Assembly: GCA_038030265.1 (NCBI GenBank)
Contig: CM075937.1
Location: 10,602,001-10,666,000, forward strand
Direction: 5' to 3'
Origin: Corythucha ciliata
Taxonomy: Eukaryota > Arthropoda > Insecta > Hemiptera > Tingidae
Length of the DNA: 64,000 nt
Shown here in pieces: positions 1-13,618 of this stretch. Every line of letters starts with the position of its first letter. Position 1 is the first letter of the stretch. The position numbers were made by a program, and so were the translations under genes. A model generated the notes under the pieces. The model was not told the origin of the DNA. It saw nothing but the letters and a program-made list of their open reading frames with translations, and ran no database searches.

Positions 1-78
1 AACAGAGAAAAAAAACTAATCCATAAGAAATATTGAAAAAAAATAGCTAATGTAGGACTGAAACGTAAAGAAACGTTT
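1..78. repeat. A-rich degenerate minisatellite remnant
   Basis: Contains the words CTAAT, GAAAAAAAAT and AGCTAATGT of the minisatellite described at 2640-3660. It is cut by the hAT-like element that starts at 79. Confidence 0.4.
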
Positions 79-2622
79 CAGGGGCGTAGCCAGCCCGTTG
101 TGGGCAGCCAGCTAGGCACGGATCCAAAGTGTTGGGTGGGGGGGGGGGTGCGCACGTCTAGAGAAAAAGTCCTCGTTCGCGGATGAAATCTAGAAAAGGA
201 AATTTTGCGGCTAAGACATAGGAAAAACACCCATTCACGGCTAAAATTGAGAAATAGCGCTGGTTCATGTTGTACTTGAGAAATAAATCTCGTTATTCGC
301 GGTTAAAATTGAGAAAACACGCTTGTTTGCGATTTCGCGATGCAAAGTCCGGGGCGGAATTAAGAAAATGCGCTATTGAGAAAACACGCTTGTTTGCGAT
401 TTCGCGATGCAAAGTCCGGGGCGGAATTAAGAAAATGCGCTAATTCACGGTTTATAGAACTCTTTTCACAGCTAAAATTGACAAAATAAATTGCTCGTTC
501 AATGTAGAATTGAGAAAGATCACTCATTTGCGGCTGGAATTGAGGAAAAGTGCCAATTCATGGCTAAAATTGAGAAATGGAGCTCATTCACGCAGGTAAA
601 ATTGAGAGAAGGCGCCTGTTCGCGTTTTATCAAACATCGGTAAACATTGCGAGAAAGAGCTAATTGACCGTTTTTATACATATATATGGCAAGTTTGAGG
701 GTGAACTTGTGAAAGAGCGTGACTTACCGCATACATTTTTGAAAAAATTGCTTATTCACGGCTAAAATTACGGAAAATTGTTCGTTAGCCCGTGAAATTG
801 AAGGGTCAAAATTAATGAAATTCGCTCTCACGCGGATTATGTGAACCTTTTCACTGCTGAAATTTGAAGGGAAAAAAAATTGCTCAAGACAGAATGAGGA
901 AATGACACATTTTCCAAAATCGTGCTGTAGTGATAGCTTGGGTACCAAAACTCATGAAAACACGATCCGTTCAAATAAAATCAGGCCCTATATTTTTTTT
1001 TCAATTTTTAACACTATTGAGTTGCGGGACCCATTTGAAATTGGCTAGATAGACTGATGACGTAATAACGGCATTCGCATGACCTTCACAATAGTTTCCC
1101 ACGAATCAAACAACCGGACTTAAAAGAATGGGAAGGACAAGAAGGGGCAAGACATGATAACAGCCAGGATGCGGAGGGTTGGGAGAGGTCACAACCCCTT
1201 AACTACGTCACGAGTCACAGACCGGCCGTTTAAGGTAACAAAAAAAAATGGCAAGTTTATTATTTCTCTATAAATCGAAATCAATCAATTACGGATTAAC
1301 ATTCAATTCCTAGTCATATTTAGGGTCGTATTCATAAACCAACCTTAACCTTTACATCTCCTTTAAGCGCTTCAAAACAGATGACATATTTTTATAAACC
1401 ATCACATTTTTCAACTCCTTTAGTTAAGGCAAGGCTTTGTAAAGGAGGGTTTCTGAATACGGTCCTCAGTCATTTTCTTTCGAAAAAAAAAATATTTCCA
1501 GCGACTTTTATTTTTTATGTTACATCCTTATTAGGAAAAAGCACTAATTTGCGGCTAGAATTCAGGGAAAACGAATTGGTGAAATTGTCACCGTTTGTTG
1601 TTGATTGGTGGAATTCTCGTGGCTAAAATTGAGAAATAGCGTTCATCCACGGGTTTTTTTTTTGCGGCTGAAACTGACAGAACGCACCAATTTGCAGTTA
1701 GGCGATTCCCGGTGCTGGCCGTAATTGAAATAGTATATCAAAAATGCATTATTTCACGGTTCTTTTGAGACCTTTTCTCGGCTAAAATGAAGACAATGGG
1801 TTAGTTCGAGTTAGAATTGAGAAAAATCACTCAGTTTCAGCTAAAATTAAGGAAAACGTCAATTCGAGGCTAAAAACAGTACTCATTCATGAGTAAAATC
1901 GGGGGAAAAAACCCCTGTGCAACTACTCTTGAGAAAAACTGGATCCACGCCTGTGGGCCAGCTTCACTGGCGAAAATATCAGATGCACCATTGCCTTTTT
2001 GCAGCCTTTATAACAGGATCTGGAGGTTAGAATCGCGTCAATTCGCGGTCATCGGAGACTAAATTTGCACAGAAACGGCCACTATCCGTCAAAAAATTAA
2101 TATCTGCTGGAAAACTGTCTTATGTAGCCTTCTATTTCGGATTTCACGTCGAAAACCTGAAACTTCTCCCCCACCCTCCCGGAAAGTGATACTTTTGGAG
2201 CTAAACTTTGAATCTTAGACCTGAGACGGTAAACAGAGCTGGCATTTCCTCTCCCAACCAAGTCTGGATGGCACAGCGGGGTAAACACGATTTGAGCTAG
2301 CTAAAAACACACGAAAATTGCGCGTTGAACCTGCGAAAATGGGATGTTAGTGTGAAAAATCGATTTCCAAGTTAAGCCGACCCTCGAAATCGGTGTGTCA
2401 GCAACAAACATCGGCGAATTTTTGATTTTTGGTGAAACTGATAAGCGAAAATGTGTTGTTTTTTTTAGTGAGAAAAATCCGCTAAATTGGTTTTATGGAG
2501 AGGAATTCAAGAAAGCCAGATCAGAGATTTTTGGGGGGTGGGCAACTGCCCCACGAAATCTGTGCTTTTGATTCTAGGGGAGGGCAACTGCCCACCCGTG
2601 CCCCCCGCTGGCTACACCTATG
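79..2622 (-). mobile_element. hAT-like non-autonomous element, family CAGGGGCGTAGCCAGC, copy 1 (reverse)
   Basis: Begins CAGGGGCGTAGCCAGC at 79 and ends with the inverted form (CCGCTGGCTACACCTATG to 2622). Inside the right end is the family signature of paired G/C runs (GGGCAACTGCCC) around TTGATTCTAGG, the same as the left end of the copy at 12342 in inverse orientation. The body has no credible ORF. It consists of minisatellite words (ATTCGCGGCTAAAATTGAG at 180-960 and 1550-1960) and, nearer the right end, a subterminal array around GAAATTGGT/TCGC. I see no matching 8-bp flanking duplication, so it is old or rearranged. Confidence 0.6.
1323..1465. mobile_element. PIF/Harbinger-like MITE, GGGTCGTATTCATAA termini
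   Basis: Starts GGGTCGTATTCATAAACC and ends GGTTTCTGAATACGGTCC, inverted copies of each other, flanked by TTA on the left and TCA on the right. It belongs to the same terminal family as 54900-55032 and 57090-63176, but is short and non-coding. It interrupts the element 79-2622. Confidence 0.6.
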
Positions 2623-2639
2623 ATTAGTGCGGCATAAAT

Positions 2640-3660
2640 TAAAAAAAAAAAACAAGAAGTGCTAATTTGCTGCGGAAAGTAGAAAAATTGGCTGCTGCAA
2701 ATTGAGGAAAATGGCAATTCTTGGGAAAAATTGGGAACACTTGCTAATTCAAAAACGTTATAATGTAAAAACAAACAACGCTAATTTGTGGCTAGTATTG
2801 AAAAAATCAATAATTAGCCGTGCTAAAATTGATAGAAAGGTTAATATCCTGCTTAAATTGAGAAAAAGTGTTAATTCGCAGATAAAAATAAACAAAATCG
2901 CCAATTTGCAGTTGAAATTGTAGAAAACGCCAACCTGTGACAAAATTTGAGGAATTCGCCAATTCACGGGTTAGAAACGCCAATACGCAGGCAAAAATAA
3001 GAAAAAGCGCTGATAATTGGGAAAAGCGCCAATTCTCAATGGAAAAAATCCCTAATTTACTGCTAAAATTGGAGAAAAATTCAATTTGTGTTAAAAATTG
3101 AAAATTCGCCAAATTCGTGACTTCTGAAGGCAGCTTTGAGGCTAAAACTGAGAAAAAGTACTAGTTTATGACTATAGGTGAAAAAACACTAATTTGCGGC
3201 TAAATTTGAGAAACGTTTCTAGCCCATAGCGTATGAAAAACAAAAAATCTTAATTTGTGGCAAATATTTAGGGGAAAAAAACCGCTATTTTGCGTCTGGA
3301 AAACACTTTGGAAACATGCTGATTTTCAGATCAAGCAGAGAAAAGCGTTAATTTCATGCTATATATAAAAAAAAAAAAAAAAAAAATCGCTAACCCCCCC
3401 CCCCCTAAACCGAGAAAAACGTTACTCTTTTTACTGGTTAATGTACGTTACATTCGCGGCGGCAAAATTGAAGAAAAAGTGCTAATATGATGCTAAAATT
3501 GAGAAAACGCTAATTAATGGAAACATGATGTGCTTATTCGCGGCTAAAACATCCTGCACCACCCAATAGAGCAGGCAACCACGTAGCACGAGTCCGGGGA
3601 AATTGATCTTTTGAGCAGTCAAATAAAACGTCCAGTTTTGTTGGCTAAAATTGAAGGATA
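2640..3660 (+). repeat. Degenerate ~30-bp minisatellite array (plus orientation)
   Basis: Successive diverged units built on GCTAATTCGCGGCTAAAA followed by TTGAGAAAAA, about 28-33 bp each. Individual units differ at many positions, so this is an old array. It is non-coding; reading frames across it are repeat artefacts. Confidence 0.75.
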
Positions 3661-4860
3661 CGGATAGTTAGAAAGGAACAGGAAAAAGAAAGTTCTATAT
3701 AAGGGGAAAAGGCCTCTCAATTCGCCTTTTCTGTAAACTTAATTCGTCTCTCCCTTGAAATTGTCTCTTTGAATAAAAGTGATGATGAAAGAAACGTGTG
3801 AGACGTATCGGGCTTTCTTCTAATGCACCTTCTTTTTTATATATATATTTTAATGAAATATAAAGTAAGTAAGTTTAGGCTGTGATTGTGAGTTTTTTAA
3901 ATGAGTTGGCAATAGGACAATAATGTTTAATTAGGTGTCAGTAAGAAGTGTACTTTGCTTTGTTGTTTATTTCAGTTAAGGGAATTCAATAAAGTTTAAG
4001 CCAGTTATAAGGGTGAAATAAAAGGGAATTACAAATTCTTGTGTGTGTGTGTGTCTGTTTGTTGGGACGAACTCAAAACAAATACACAAAAAACGTTTTA
4101 AAGTTGATGATTTATTCGCCTTGAGGAGGCTTTGGGAGGCAGACGTTTATAGCTCGGGTCTCAAACCTCCGAAATAGTTTTAATTATCAAGAATTAATTT
4201 AAAAGCGTTTTCCACATCTTTACTTTTCTATCAGAAGAAGCAAAATGGGGAAAAGTTTCCCATTCGCCCATCACGTCCATCTGTTAAAACTTATTTTACC
4301 CCCGAGAGGTAATTATTTCGAGCTCTATAGTATAGTATACACTGGCAACAGAGGCCATTCCTGTAGGAGTGTGACTGTGAGAGAAAGGAATGGGCATAAG
4401 TTTTAGGGGATATCTACTTCCAATTCCCCCCCCCCTACCACCACCAAGGCCACCACGGACCTCTTCAGAGGGCTAAAAGGGTTGTCGGTGACAGATCCAG
4501 ATAAGACCCTGAATAAACTCGGAAAACGAAGAACTGGGTGCCACGGTTTTAAAGTTGGAGGCGGACGTCCCTTCGGTATATGTGAAGAGGAGGATAGAGA
4601 AATAAGGAAAGGAAGAAAGGATGAAGGGCGAGTCCTTAAAGGCTGGTGGGGGGGGGAGATGTGATAGGAAAAAGAAAAGATAAGGAATGCAAGATATTTC
4701 TTTCTTTGTGAGAGTTATGCTTAGAATTTTCCTTCTTCGGTGCTTCTTACATGCCTACACTTCTAATTTTTTGAAGAATGGTCCAGACTAATTAGGTACT
4801 TGTCCGGACTTGTGCTCTTGTAATTAAACCATTATCATTAATATAACGAAAACGGTGTTG
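3660..4860. other. Unique-looking non-coding DNA, possible LTR debris
   Basis: Near 3690-3780 a TATATAAGG box is followed about 75 bp later by AATAAA, a spacing typical of an LTR. A purine/G run at 4640-4660 is followed by TGTGATAGG, as at a polypurine tract/LTR border. Neither end can be paired with a second LTR, and no gag or pol is seen. A (GT)n tract lies at about 4039-4056. No gene recognised. Confidence 0.25.
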
Positions 4861-6076
4861 AAGGGTCAGACTGCGAATGAGCCCTTTATTTCTCCACCAT
4901 TTGAGCCACGACCGATGAGGGGATAGAAAGCACTCGAATGCGCAATTTTGTTTTTGGTGTATCTACGTGCCAACGCCTGGGAATTCGATGCCAGCGCCCA
5001 AAGATAAAAGCACCACGCTCATTGTGGGCAACAAAGACCACTTGGTGACATTCCGCGTTGGTGATTGATGCGTCAAGCTCGGTAAAAAATTTGTTCAAAA
5101 TAACGCAAAATGTCCTCTCGGATTTCACTATCTAAAAACAAATTTTGCGGATGTTTCTCACTGAAAAAAAACACTTTCGCGTGACGAGTTCAACGAAAAT
5201 ACAAATTTCGAAAATTCACTTTTTTTTTTTGTGCTACCAAACCAATTTTAATTTTTCGGGACTGATTGATTCAGGCACCAATTTCGATGACGTCTCGCAC
5301 TAAAAAACATGTTTGTCTGTTTGACTCACCAAAAAAACAATTTCTCGGTTTTCGCTTTCTATAAAATACCAAATTTCGCAGATTTTACTCGAATTTAACG
5401 GAAAAAATCTGATTTCAGTTAAACCTAAAACCACGTGATTTTGGTTTTTAAACGCGTGAAAATCAGCGAAATTGGGGTACTAAATGACAAAAATTTGGTT
5501 TTGAAGTTGTCAAATTTGAAACGTTTCTTTATGGAAGAGTGAAAATCTTAATCCGAAATGTTAACTGATCAAACCAAAATTACTAGCTAAGCGCCGCAGC
5601 TTTGTTTGAAAACTTGAAAGATGTTGTGACTTAGAAATATCTGACGTTATTATATCAATTAGAGACCGAAAAAATAGGACAAAAAAAAAAAAAATTCGCT
5701 CCGGCAGCTGGCGGTCGGAAAGAGTGCATTTCATTTATGAACAGAAACCTAGGACCATCCGCGGATCTAAAGGCTGGTAACGGCGGTGTCTCCCCCCCCC
5801 TGGAGATGGTCTAATAGCTCTAAACATAGGGGAAGGGGGTTGGAAAGGTGATTGTGGTGTAATGGGTGATGGAGAGGGGTTTTGATTTTCCCCCCTCCAA
5901 GAGAGGTCCCAGATCCGCCCTTGCCTAGAACGTCCCAAAACTACCAAAACGCTAGAATACTGATCAATCGAAAGAAAGCCTCAAAACAAAAGAAAGAAAA
6001 TCCAATAAACAAACAAACGAACGAACGGAAAGAAAGAGGCATGAATTACATTAAATGCAGTGAAGTCAAAGTAGCT

Positions 6077-6480
6077 TCAAACCACAATGAAGGTCCAACA
6101 AAAGCATAGCTTTAACAGCATCCAAGGTCCCACCGCAGCAAAGGCCCAATGGCAGCAATTTTCGAACCACAATAATGCCCCATCCACAGTAAAGCCTCAA
6201 CCACAGTAAAGCACAAACCACAGTAAAAGCCCAAACCATAGTAAAACCCCAACCACAGCCAAGCCCCAACCACTACAAAGCTTCAACCACTCTTTGAGCT
6301 CCAACTACAGTATAGCTTCAACCCCAGTGAAGTTTTCATTGTATTCTCGTTTCTTATTTTTATTGATTTTTAATCCGGACTCCCAAGGAAGACTCCAACC
6401 CCAAAGCTGGCCCAACCACAGAAAAGTCCAACTACAAACAAGGCCCAACCACAGCCAAGGTCCACATCAACATCAGTTTC
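6077..6480 (+). repeat. 16-17-bp minisatellite, CAACCACAGTAAAGCCC
   Basis: About two dozen diverged units of AACCACAGTAAAGCCC-like sequence, clearest at 6180-6300, where CCACAGTAAAG recurs every 16-17 bp. Reading frames across it are repeat artefacts. Confidence 0.75.
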
Positions 6481-7869
6481 TGGAGCAACATTTCAAAGAT
6501 TTTGGTAAGGGGGAGGGAAGTGTGACCAGTAGAAATGCTGCCAGAGTCAACCTGGCACGAAGAAATAGGTTACTTGCAACTTAACGCAGGACACAACAGT
6601 AGGACGCCTAAAAGCCAGTTTAAATGGAGGGGGGGTGGATCAAAGATGTAGGCACTTCCTCTCGCGACTCCCTCTCCCCCACACTTGCACTTGTTATGTT
6701 ATGTGGCTGAAATAAATTTCGAGGGTTTGTCTTTCCGAATTATTGACACTCACAGATCTTAATATTGCTGATCAGGCTACTAAAAAATCCAATTTCACAG
6801 AATTGACTCCCTAAAAAGAACATTATTCATGCATGTAGCCAGATATGGCTTGAAATTACATGAAAATCGACACCCCACACCTCTATGATCTTAAAACCTT
6901 CGAAAATCCCCAGTTTGGATCAGCTTTTGGCCTATACAAACCCAGGGAGTTAGTAGATCAAGCATTATAATGGATAGAAACACACAAAACTTCTGATAAA
7001 ATAGACGAAGGGCTTGTGCAAAATCCAAAAAGATCATGAACCGTAATTAAGAAAACAGTGCGTACTCAGTAACTGTTCTGGACGTCACGCTGATCAATTC
7101 TACTACTTTAAACACAGTTACAGAGCCCCAGGTGATGACCCTGATGGTCGAAACCGGTCTGGAAAAAAATTGCGTTGCGTCGAAACATTTTTCTTATTTC
7201 CCCTCCCTACTTTGAACCCTGCACCGTCGCTCCTTCATGAGATACCAACTACATGTCAAAGCCGAAAAGGAAGACATAAAAAAAAGAGGACAATTTTGCC
7301 CTGGAAAATGTGCCCGGACCTCTCCGGACGCACTGAAAAGTAGGAACATTCCGGGGAAAGTAAAACGTCTGATCAGCCCAGGGGACGAATATCTAGTTAG
7401 AAGGGCTAAATTGGCGATTTCCGAGTCTAGCTATGGTTTCGAGGGCAGCCAGTCCAGTCCCGGGACCGTATAAATGTTGTTTGTTAGGTAGAAGAACCTG
7501 TAAATCAATCAAATAGTCAGTTTTGGGCTCAAATCCCTACAGTTAGAGGCTAAATTTGACTTTGACTGGTCAGGGCTCCAGTGCAACATTTCAAAGTTTC
7601 CTGACAGTTTATGGGTTGGAATTGACCGCCTTTGGCTTGAAACTTCATATTGCATAATTGTACACTTTCAAGAACGAACAGACAGTGGGAGGGGCTTCAC
7701 GGTTCCATTGCTGAATTCGCAAGTTGCAAGTATGAAGAGAATAGGTTGAGTTGAGCTTCTGAGTGTGAGCAGCCAGTTTCTAGGGCTAATAGCGTTATCT
7801 ATTTGCATAAAATTCAGCTCTGCAGCCGAGCATTTCCACCCGTCTTCTCTGAATTACATCATATGGTGA

Positions 7870-9160
7870 CGGACAAGGACGGAAGATGAAAACAGACGAT
7901 TTTATCCCAAAACGTTTGGCGGTTTTACCTAGAAGATGAATAGTTCTCTCCAGAACTGTTTAATTGACCACAAAATTGACTATTTTTAACCAGAAAATTG
8001 GAGGTTTTACTATGAAACTGGCGATTTTACTCCAAACCTGAAGTATTCTTCCGAAGATGTCACAACAAAAACTGGCAAAATTACCTGAAAACTGTCGGTT
8101 TTAACCCTAAAACTAATGATTTCATCCACAAAACGCACGTTATCCCCCTTAACTACAGTTTAACCCTAAAACTGGTGGCACCACCCCAAAACTGACAAGT
8201 TCACACCATAACTGACGATTTCCCCGAAACGGACGATTTTACGCCGGAACTTTAACGACTTGGTCTTAAAAATGTTGACGATTTCAACACAAACTTGACA
8301 ATTTCACCACAATACTGACGATTTTACCACAGTTCCGACGATCCCACCACAATAATGACGATTTGTTCCCAAATGAGACGATATTACACTAAAACGGACG
8401 ATTTCGCCCCAAAGCTGAGACGTGTTACCCCAAAAAATGTCACTACAAAACTGGCGATTTCGCCCCGAAATTTCTATAGTTTCACCTCAAAGTCGAATAG
8501 TTTTACTCTAAATCTAAACCAAGTGATTTTACTCTCAACCTCAAGTGTTGCTCCGAAAAAACAGTTTTATCCGAAAAATGCCGATTTTAACCTAAAATCT
8601 TAAGATTTAATTCAATTAACTCATGTTACGAACTTGAACTGACATGTTTACGTTAAAACTGGTGGTGAATAACACCCCAAAAGTCATTATTTCACCCACA
8701 AACTTCCTCAAAACAGATGATTTTACGCGAAAACTACTGACAACTCTTTCTTGAAAATTCCGACGAAATTTTCAGTTTTGATATAACACATCAGCTCTGG
8801 CGTGAAATCTTTAGTATTGGACTAAAATCGCCACTTTTTGTGATGAAATTCTGCAAAACTTAAGATTTCGCGCCAAATGTGACATGTTATAATAACTGAA
8901 GATTTTAAGACAGTAGTTGTGATTTTACCCTTAGTTTCTGCATTTGAACTAAATTTGACAGGTTTCTCTCAAAATGAAATTGTTTACCCCCAAACTGGCA
9001 AATCTTCCCCAAAACTGAAGTTTTTAACCCAAAATTGAAGTTTTTACTCTAAAACTGCCACCAGAAAACTGAAGTTTTCATTGCAAACTGGCGATTTCAC
9101 CCTAAAAATAAATTTAGTGTTTTTACCTCAAAACTAAAAGAGGACAATTTCTACCACTCC
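7870..9160 (+). repeat. ~20-bp minisatellite, AAAACTGACGATTTTACCCC
   Basis: Roughly sixty diverged units of 18-24 bp with the core AAAACTGACGATTTTACCCC. The same repeat reappears at 41565-41760. Non-coding. Confidence 0.8.
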
Positions 9161-9879
9161 CCGGACTCCTGAAAAATGAGCCTGGACGCTCAAGAAAGTA
9201 GGACGCCTGGGCACCCTAATTAAAGTATTGCAGTAACTGGCTTTCGTATATTTGGGCTTTAAACTTGAAAGGAAATCGCCGTTTTTTTTTTGCGGAAATA
9301 GTCGATTTTACGGGTAAATATTCAATTTTATTAGGGAATTGTCAATTAATGAAGGAACTTGTTGAATTTTTGTTGCCAGAACGCCAATTTCGCTGGGTGG
9401 CCAAATTCAGAGGATGATTACGCTGATTTTTCGCCCCAACACCCGATTTTAGCTGGCTTGACTCAATGAAGAAAAAATTCTCCAATATCAAATACTATAA
9501 AACGAATTTCGCACTCTTTAAAATACTTACTTCTCGGACTTATTTCGGCAAAAACCAAATTTTGCGGTATTTCGCTCACTAAAAACATTTGTTGGGTATA
9601 TGGCTCGCTAAAAAACCACTTTGGGGGTTGAAATACCATTTTAAACGTATTTAACCCCCTGCGTCAGATCTGGCCGCATTTTTCTGGTGGGAATAAAATG
9701 CCAGATCCTTCAGTCCCTGTCTTTTTTTTTTTTCAAATTGTAAGACACGGGTGGTGGAGCTGGTGGCTGCTTGTTGTGAGGACTCCAACCTAGCAATTTG
9801 GTGTATCTGAAATTTTCCCCAGTGAAGCCGCCCACATCTAGATCATGGGCTGGCTACGCCCCTAGATTCTGGGCTTTAT

Positions 9880-11880
9880 TTATTCGCTAAGTGGCCAGTT
9901 GAGAGCAGTTGGAAGTGTTTTGCTTGTCAACAGCAAGGGCATCTTCGAAAATGTTGCCCCTCGGTTCATCGATCTCGTTTGGCCACGAACAAGCCGATTC
10001 GTCCCATCTTCAAGACCGGACCGTTTTCCGGTGAACAGGCCACCGTTTCTACTCAGGGAAATATAAGTATCTCTAACGCCCTCACAGTCACCGAAGCCTC
10101 GTCCAGTTCGGCTGCCCGACCAGGTAACTTGCATCCGCACCAGTACTACAGCAGTACAGTTAATGTTGATATTATTGATGAGGGTGAAACCGTGAAATGG
10201 AAGGTGGACAGTGGAGCGGCCGTTTCTGCCATGTCTTATTCCCAATTTAGCGTTATTTTTCCTTTGGTAAAACTTCAACCGTTAATATCTTAGTTTCAGC
10301 CTCAGGGAAAGATTTGAGAGTTTGTGGTCAGGCTTACTTGTCAGTTTATACTAAAAAGGGGTCTGTTGTTTTACAACTTGTTGTTTGCGAAAACATTTTT
10401 CGCCTCCCTCTGTTAGGTCGGCTGTGGCTGGACGCGTGTTTAGCCGGTTGTCAATGTACGGCATTCGAGTGAACCCGAGAGAAGTGCCAATTTTTCGAGT
10501 CTGCCGTTACATATTTAGGACATCATATTTCAGCGGAAGGTGCGATGCCTGTTCAGGACAAATTGACTCCTATTTTGAACAGCTCCCAGCCCCGAAATAT
10601 CAGCCAACTGAGGTCGTTCCTCGGAATGGTTGATTATTATAACAAATTCTTACCTATGGTAGCCTCAGTCCTAAAACCGTTGTAAGATCTTACAAAAAAG
10701 AATGTCTCGTTTGAATGGAGTATAGATTGTGACGAAGCCTTTAGAAAATGTAAAGAGATGCTGCAAAACAGCCAAATGCTCGGACACTACGACCCGTCGT
10801 TGCCGATTGTGGTAAAAACCGATGCCTCTCCATAAGGTGACTGTGCTGTTCTACTAGCCACGTAGTAGATGGTCAGGAGAAACCTATAATGTTTACTTCC
10901 GCGACGCTAACGGCAGCGGAGCAAAATTACGCTCAAATTGAGCGCGAAGCGTTAGCGGTCGTCTTTGCTATTCGAAAATTCCACAAATTTCTGTACGGCC
11001 ATAAAAGTTTACTATCGTTACTGACGCTAAAGTTCTGCGTAAAATTTTGGGGTCAAAAACGGGGATTCCAACTTTGGTGGCTTCTTGATTACAACGTTGG
11101 GCCGCATTGCTGTCAGCGTACGATTATGCGATGGTTTACAGGAAATTGGTTGAAAACGCCGGCATGTTATCGCGTTTACCTCTGGATTTTAAGTCGGGTG
11201 ATGACAAAATTATCTCAGTCATTGAAATTCCATTATCGCTGCGGGGGGTAGCGAAATTTACTGACACAGACAACACGTTGAAGCTGGTGAAGTATTTTAC
11301 TTTGAATGGTTGGCCAGAGGTCTTGAGCCGTATTTCAAGCGCCGGTTAGATCTGTATGTTGGTGAGGACTGCTTATTCTGGGGAAATAGAATTATTATTC
11401 CACGGGCCTTGAGGTCACAGGTACTGGATCTGTTGCATGAACAACACATCGGAATCGTTCAGATGAAGGCACTAGCACGATCACGTGTTTGGTGGCCAAG
11501 CGTCGATATGGATATCTGTCACGGGTATCCGATAACTGGTATCTTCAATCGCGGCCGAAGACCAGTGAGCCATGGGAAAGGGTCCACTTGGATTTCCTCC
11601 ATTTCAAAGGCGTAGAAATGTTGATCTTAGTCGATAGTTTTTCCAAGTGGATTGAAGTGTGGCAACTGTCAAGCACTTCTGCTCAAAAAATCATTGAGTG
11701 CCTTATAGGCGTCATATCCACGTTTGGTCCCACAGGAGAAATCGTGACAGACAATGGGCCCCCTTTTGGTTCAAGGGCTTTAGTCAAGGGATGAAGGTGG
11801 CTAAAAGCCCGCCGCCGTACCGTTTGGGAAAAGTATCGTTTTCTAGATTTTTTTTCTGTGAATTAGCTCAATTAGCTTAA
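9880..11880 (+). pseudogene. Decayed Ty3/Gypsy retrotransposon (PR-RT-RH-INT remnants)
   Basis: Fragments of a Gypsy-type pol in canonical order on the plus strand but in different frames with in-frame stops. The aspartic protease site VDSGAAVSAM is at 10204-10233. The RT thumb/connection region near 10590-10680 has QLRSFLGMVDYYNKFLP. RNase H pieces are KTDASP near 10820 and EQNYAQIEREALAVVFAIRK at about 10918-10977. The integrase zinc-region histidines (LHEQHIG, near 11437) and core pieces HLDFLHF, LVDSFSKW and TDNGPPFGS (11585-11775) follow. The RT palm with YxDD is missing (a deletion near 10450-10500), the integrase Cys pair is lost and the third catalytic acid is not reached. No LTRs recognised. 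Inactive. Confidence 0.85.
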
Positions 11881-12341
11881 TTAGATTATGCTGCTCGTAA
11901 ATGGTTGAGGAGAGGGGTGCGTGACTCACGAAATTGTCTCTGGTTGGACCTGATACCTAACTCATGGGAGGGGGTAATCGAAACTTCTCCGCCTCCCGGA
12001 AATTTTTCCCTGTCAGCCACCTTCAGAATCCGTTACATCTGACGGAAAATCCGTCAAAGTGCGGCTACGCTGCCAGTCGCACTCCATAAAAGCCAATTTT
12101 CGTTCCATCTCTACATCCTATTTCCCATCCAGTTGACCATCTCACCCAGGATAAAAAGAATTTACTGTACCGGGCCACCTGTCGATTTCAACCCTCTTTC
12201 CCACCACTTCTTCATACTGTCCACCCCTTAATTTTAGTCGGCAACCCTTTCAAAATAATCCATTCTTATAGATGTCACTTCAATATTAATTAGAACAGAA
12301 TTTAAATGGTGAAGTGTGGGCGTTACTATACTATACGATAC
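11881..12341. other. No gene seen
   Basis: Moderately AT-rich DNA between the Gypsy remnant and the next hAT-like element. I see no ORF, repeat or RNA signature. The last eight bases (TACGATAC) are the left target duplication of the element that follows. Confidence 0.4.
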
Positions 12342-13618
12342 CATGGGCGTAGCCAGCGGGGGGCAGGGGTGGGCAGTTGCCCCCCCCCCCTAGAATCAAA
12401 AACGCAGATTTCGTGGGGCAGCCGCCCACCCCCAAAATTCCAAAAGTATTTTCCCTGATCTGGCTAACAGAAACACAAATTTATTATATTTCTCTCCATA
12501 AAACCTATTTTGCGGATTTTTCTCACTAAAAAAACAACACATTTTCGCACATCGGTTTCACCAAAAATCAAAAATTCGCGGTTGTTGGTTGCTGACAAAC
12601 CGATTTCGAGGGTCGGCTTAACTTGGAAACCGATTTTGCTGATTTTTCGCACTAAAATCCCATTTTCGCAAGGTTCGACGCGCAATTTGTGTGTTTGGGT
12701 TAGCTCAAATCGTGTTTAGCCCGCTGTGCCATACAGACTTATGGTGGGAGAGAAACTGCCAGCTCTGTTTACTGTCTCAGGTCCAAAATTTAAAGTTTAG
12801 CTCCAAACGTATCATTTTCCGGTGTGTGTGGGGGGGGGGAGAAGTTTCAATTTTTCGACATAAAATCCGAAATAGAAGGCTACAAATGACAGGTTTCCAC
12901 CAAATATTTATTTGTTGACGGATAGTGGCCGTTTCTGTGCAAATTTAATCTCTGGTGACCAAGAATTGACGCGATTCTAACCTCCAGATCCTGCTAGAAT
13001 CCTACAAAAAGGCAATGGTTCATCTGTTATTTTCGCCAGTGAATCTGCCCACATGCGTGGTGGGTCCAGTTTTTCCTCAAAAGGAGTTGCAAAGAATCTC
13101 CCCCCCCCCCCTATTTAACTTGTGAATGAGCCCTATTTGTAGCGTCGAATTGACGTTTTACTTTAATTTTAGGTGAAACTGAGTGCTTTTTCACAATTTT
13201 ACCTCGAACTACAGCCTATTTTCTTCATTTTAAACGAAAAAAGGTCTCAAAAAACCGTGAAATAACGCATTTTTGATTTACTATTCTAATTACGGCCAGC
13301 ACACTGGGCATCGCCTATAAACCACGAATAGGCGCGTTCTGTCAATTTCAACCGCAAAAGAACAGTTTTTCCTCAATGTAACCTGTGAATGAACGCTATT
13401 TCTAAATTTTAGCAACGGCAATTATACACTGTAATCAACTGACAATTTTGCCAATTCATTTTCCCTCAATTTTAGCAGCAAATTCGTGCTTTAATATCAA
13501 TTCTGCCTTGAGCAATTCCCCCCTTCAATTTCAGCAGTGAAAAGGTCCACACAATTCTCATGTTAACGAATTTCATTAATTTTGATCCGGACGTTGCATT
13601 GCGAACCTTGAAATATGT

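Larger units (their letters stand above)
4860..9864. mobile_element. Minisatellite-bodied element ending in the GGCTACGCCCC terminus; 5' end not defined
   Basis: The right end (GATCATGGGCTGGCTACGCC at 9841-9860) matches the 3' ends of the hAT-like elements at 14634 and 22343. Within it are the family's subterminal array (5090-5560 and 9480-9660, words like CCAATTTCGC and TTTTCTCACTAAAA), a 16-17-bp array (6077-6480) and a 20-bp array (7870-9160). No left terminus was found, so the start is approximate and several insertions may be merged. No credible gene. Confidence 0.4.

Noticed and set aside
2702..3112. ORFs on both strands rich in Asn/Lys or Phe/Leu
   Set aside because: Low-complexity translations of degenerate minisatellite; both strands open at once, no family features.
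6066..6584. ORFs with repeated Cys/Gly/Trp or Gln/Pro patterns
   Set aside because: Translation of the 16-17-bp AACCACAGTAAAGCCC array.
9880..10278. 132-codon minus-strand ORF
   Set aside because: Antisense to the Gypsy protease region.
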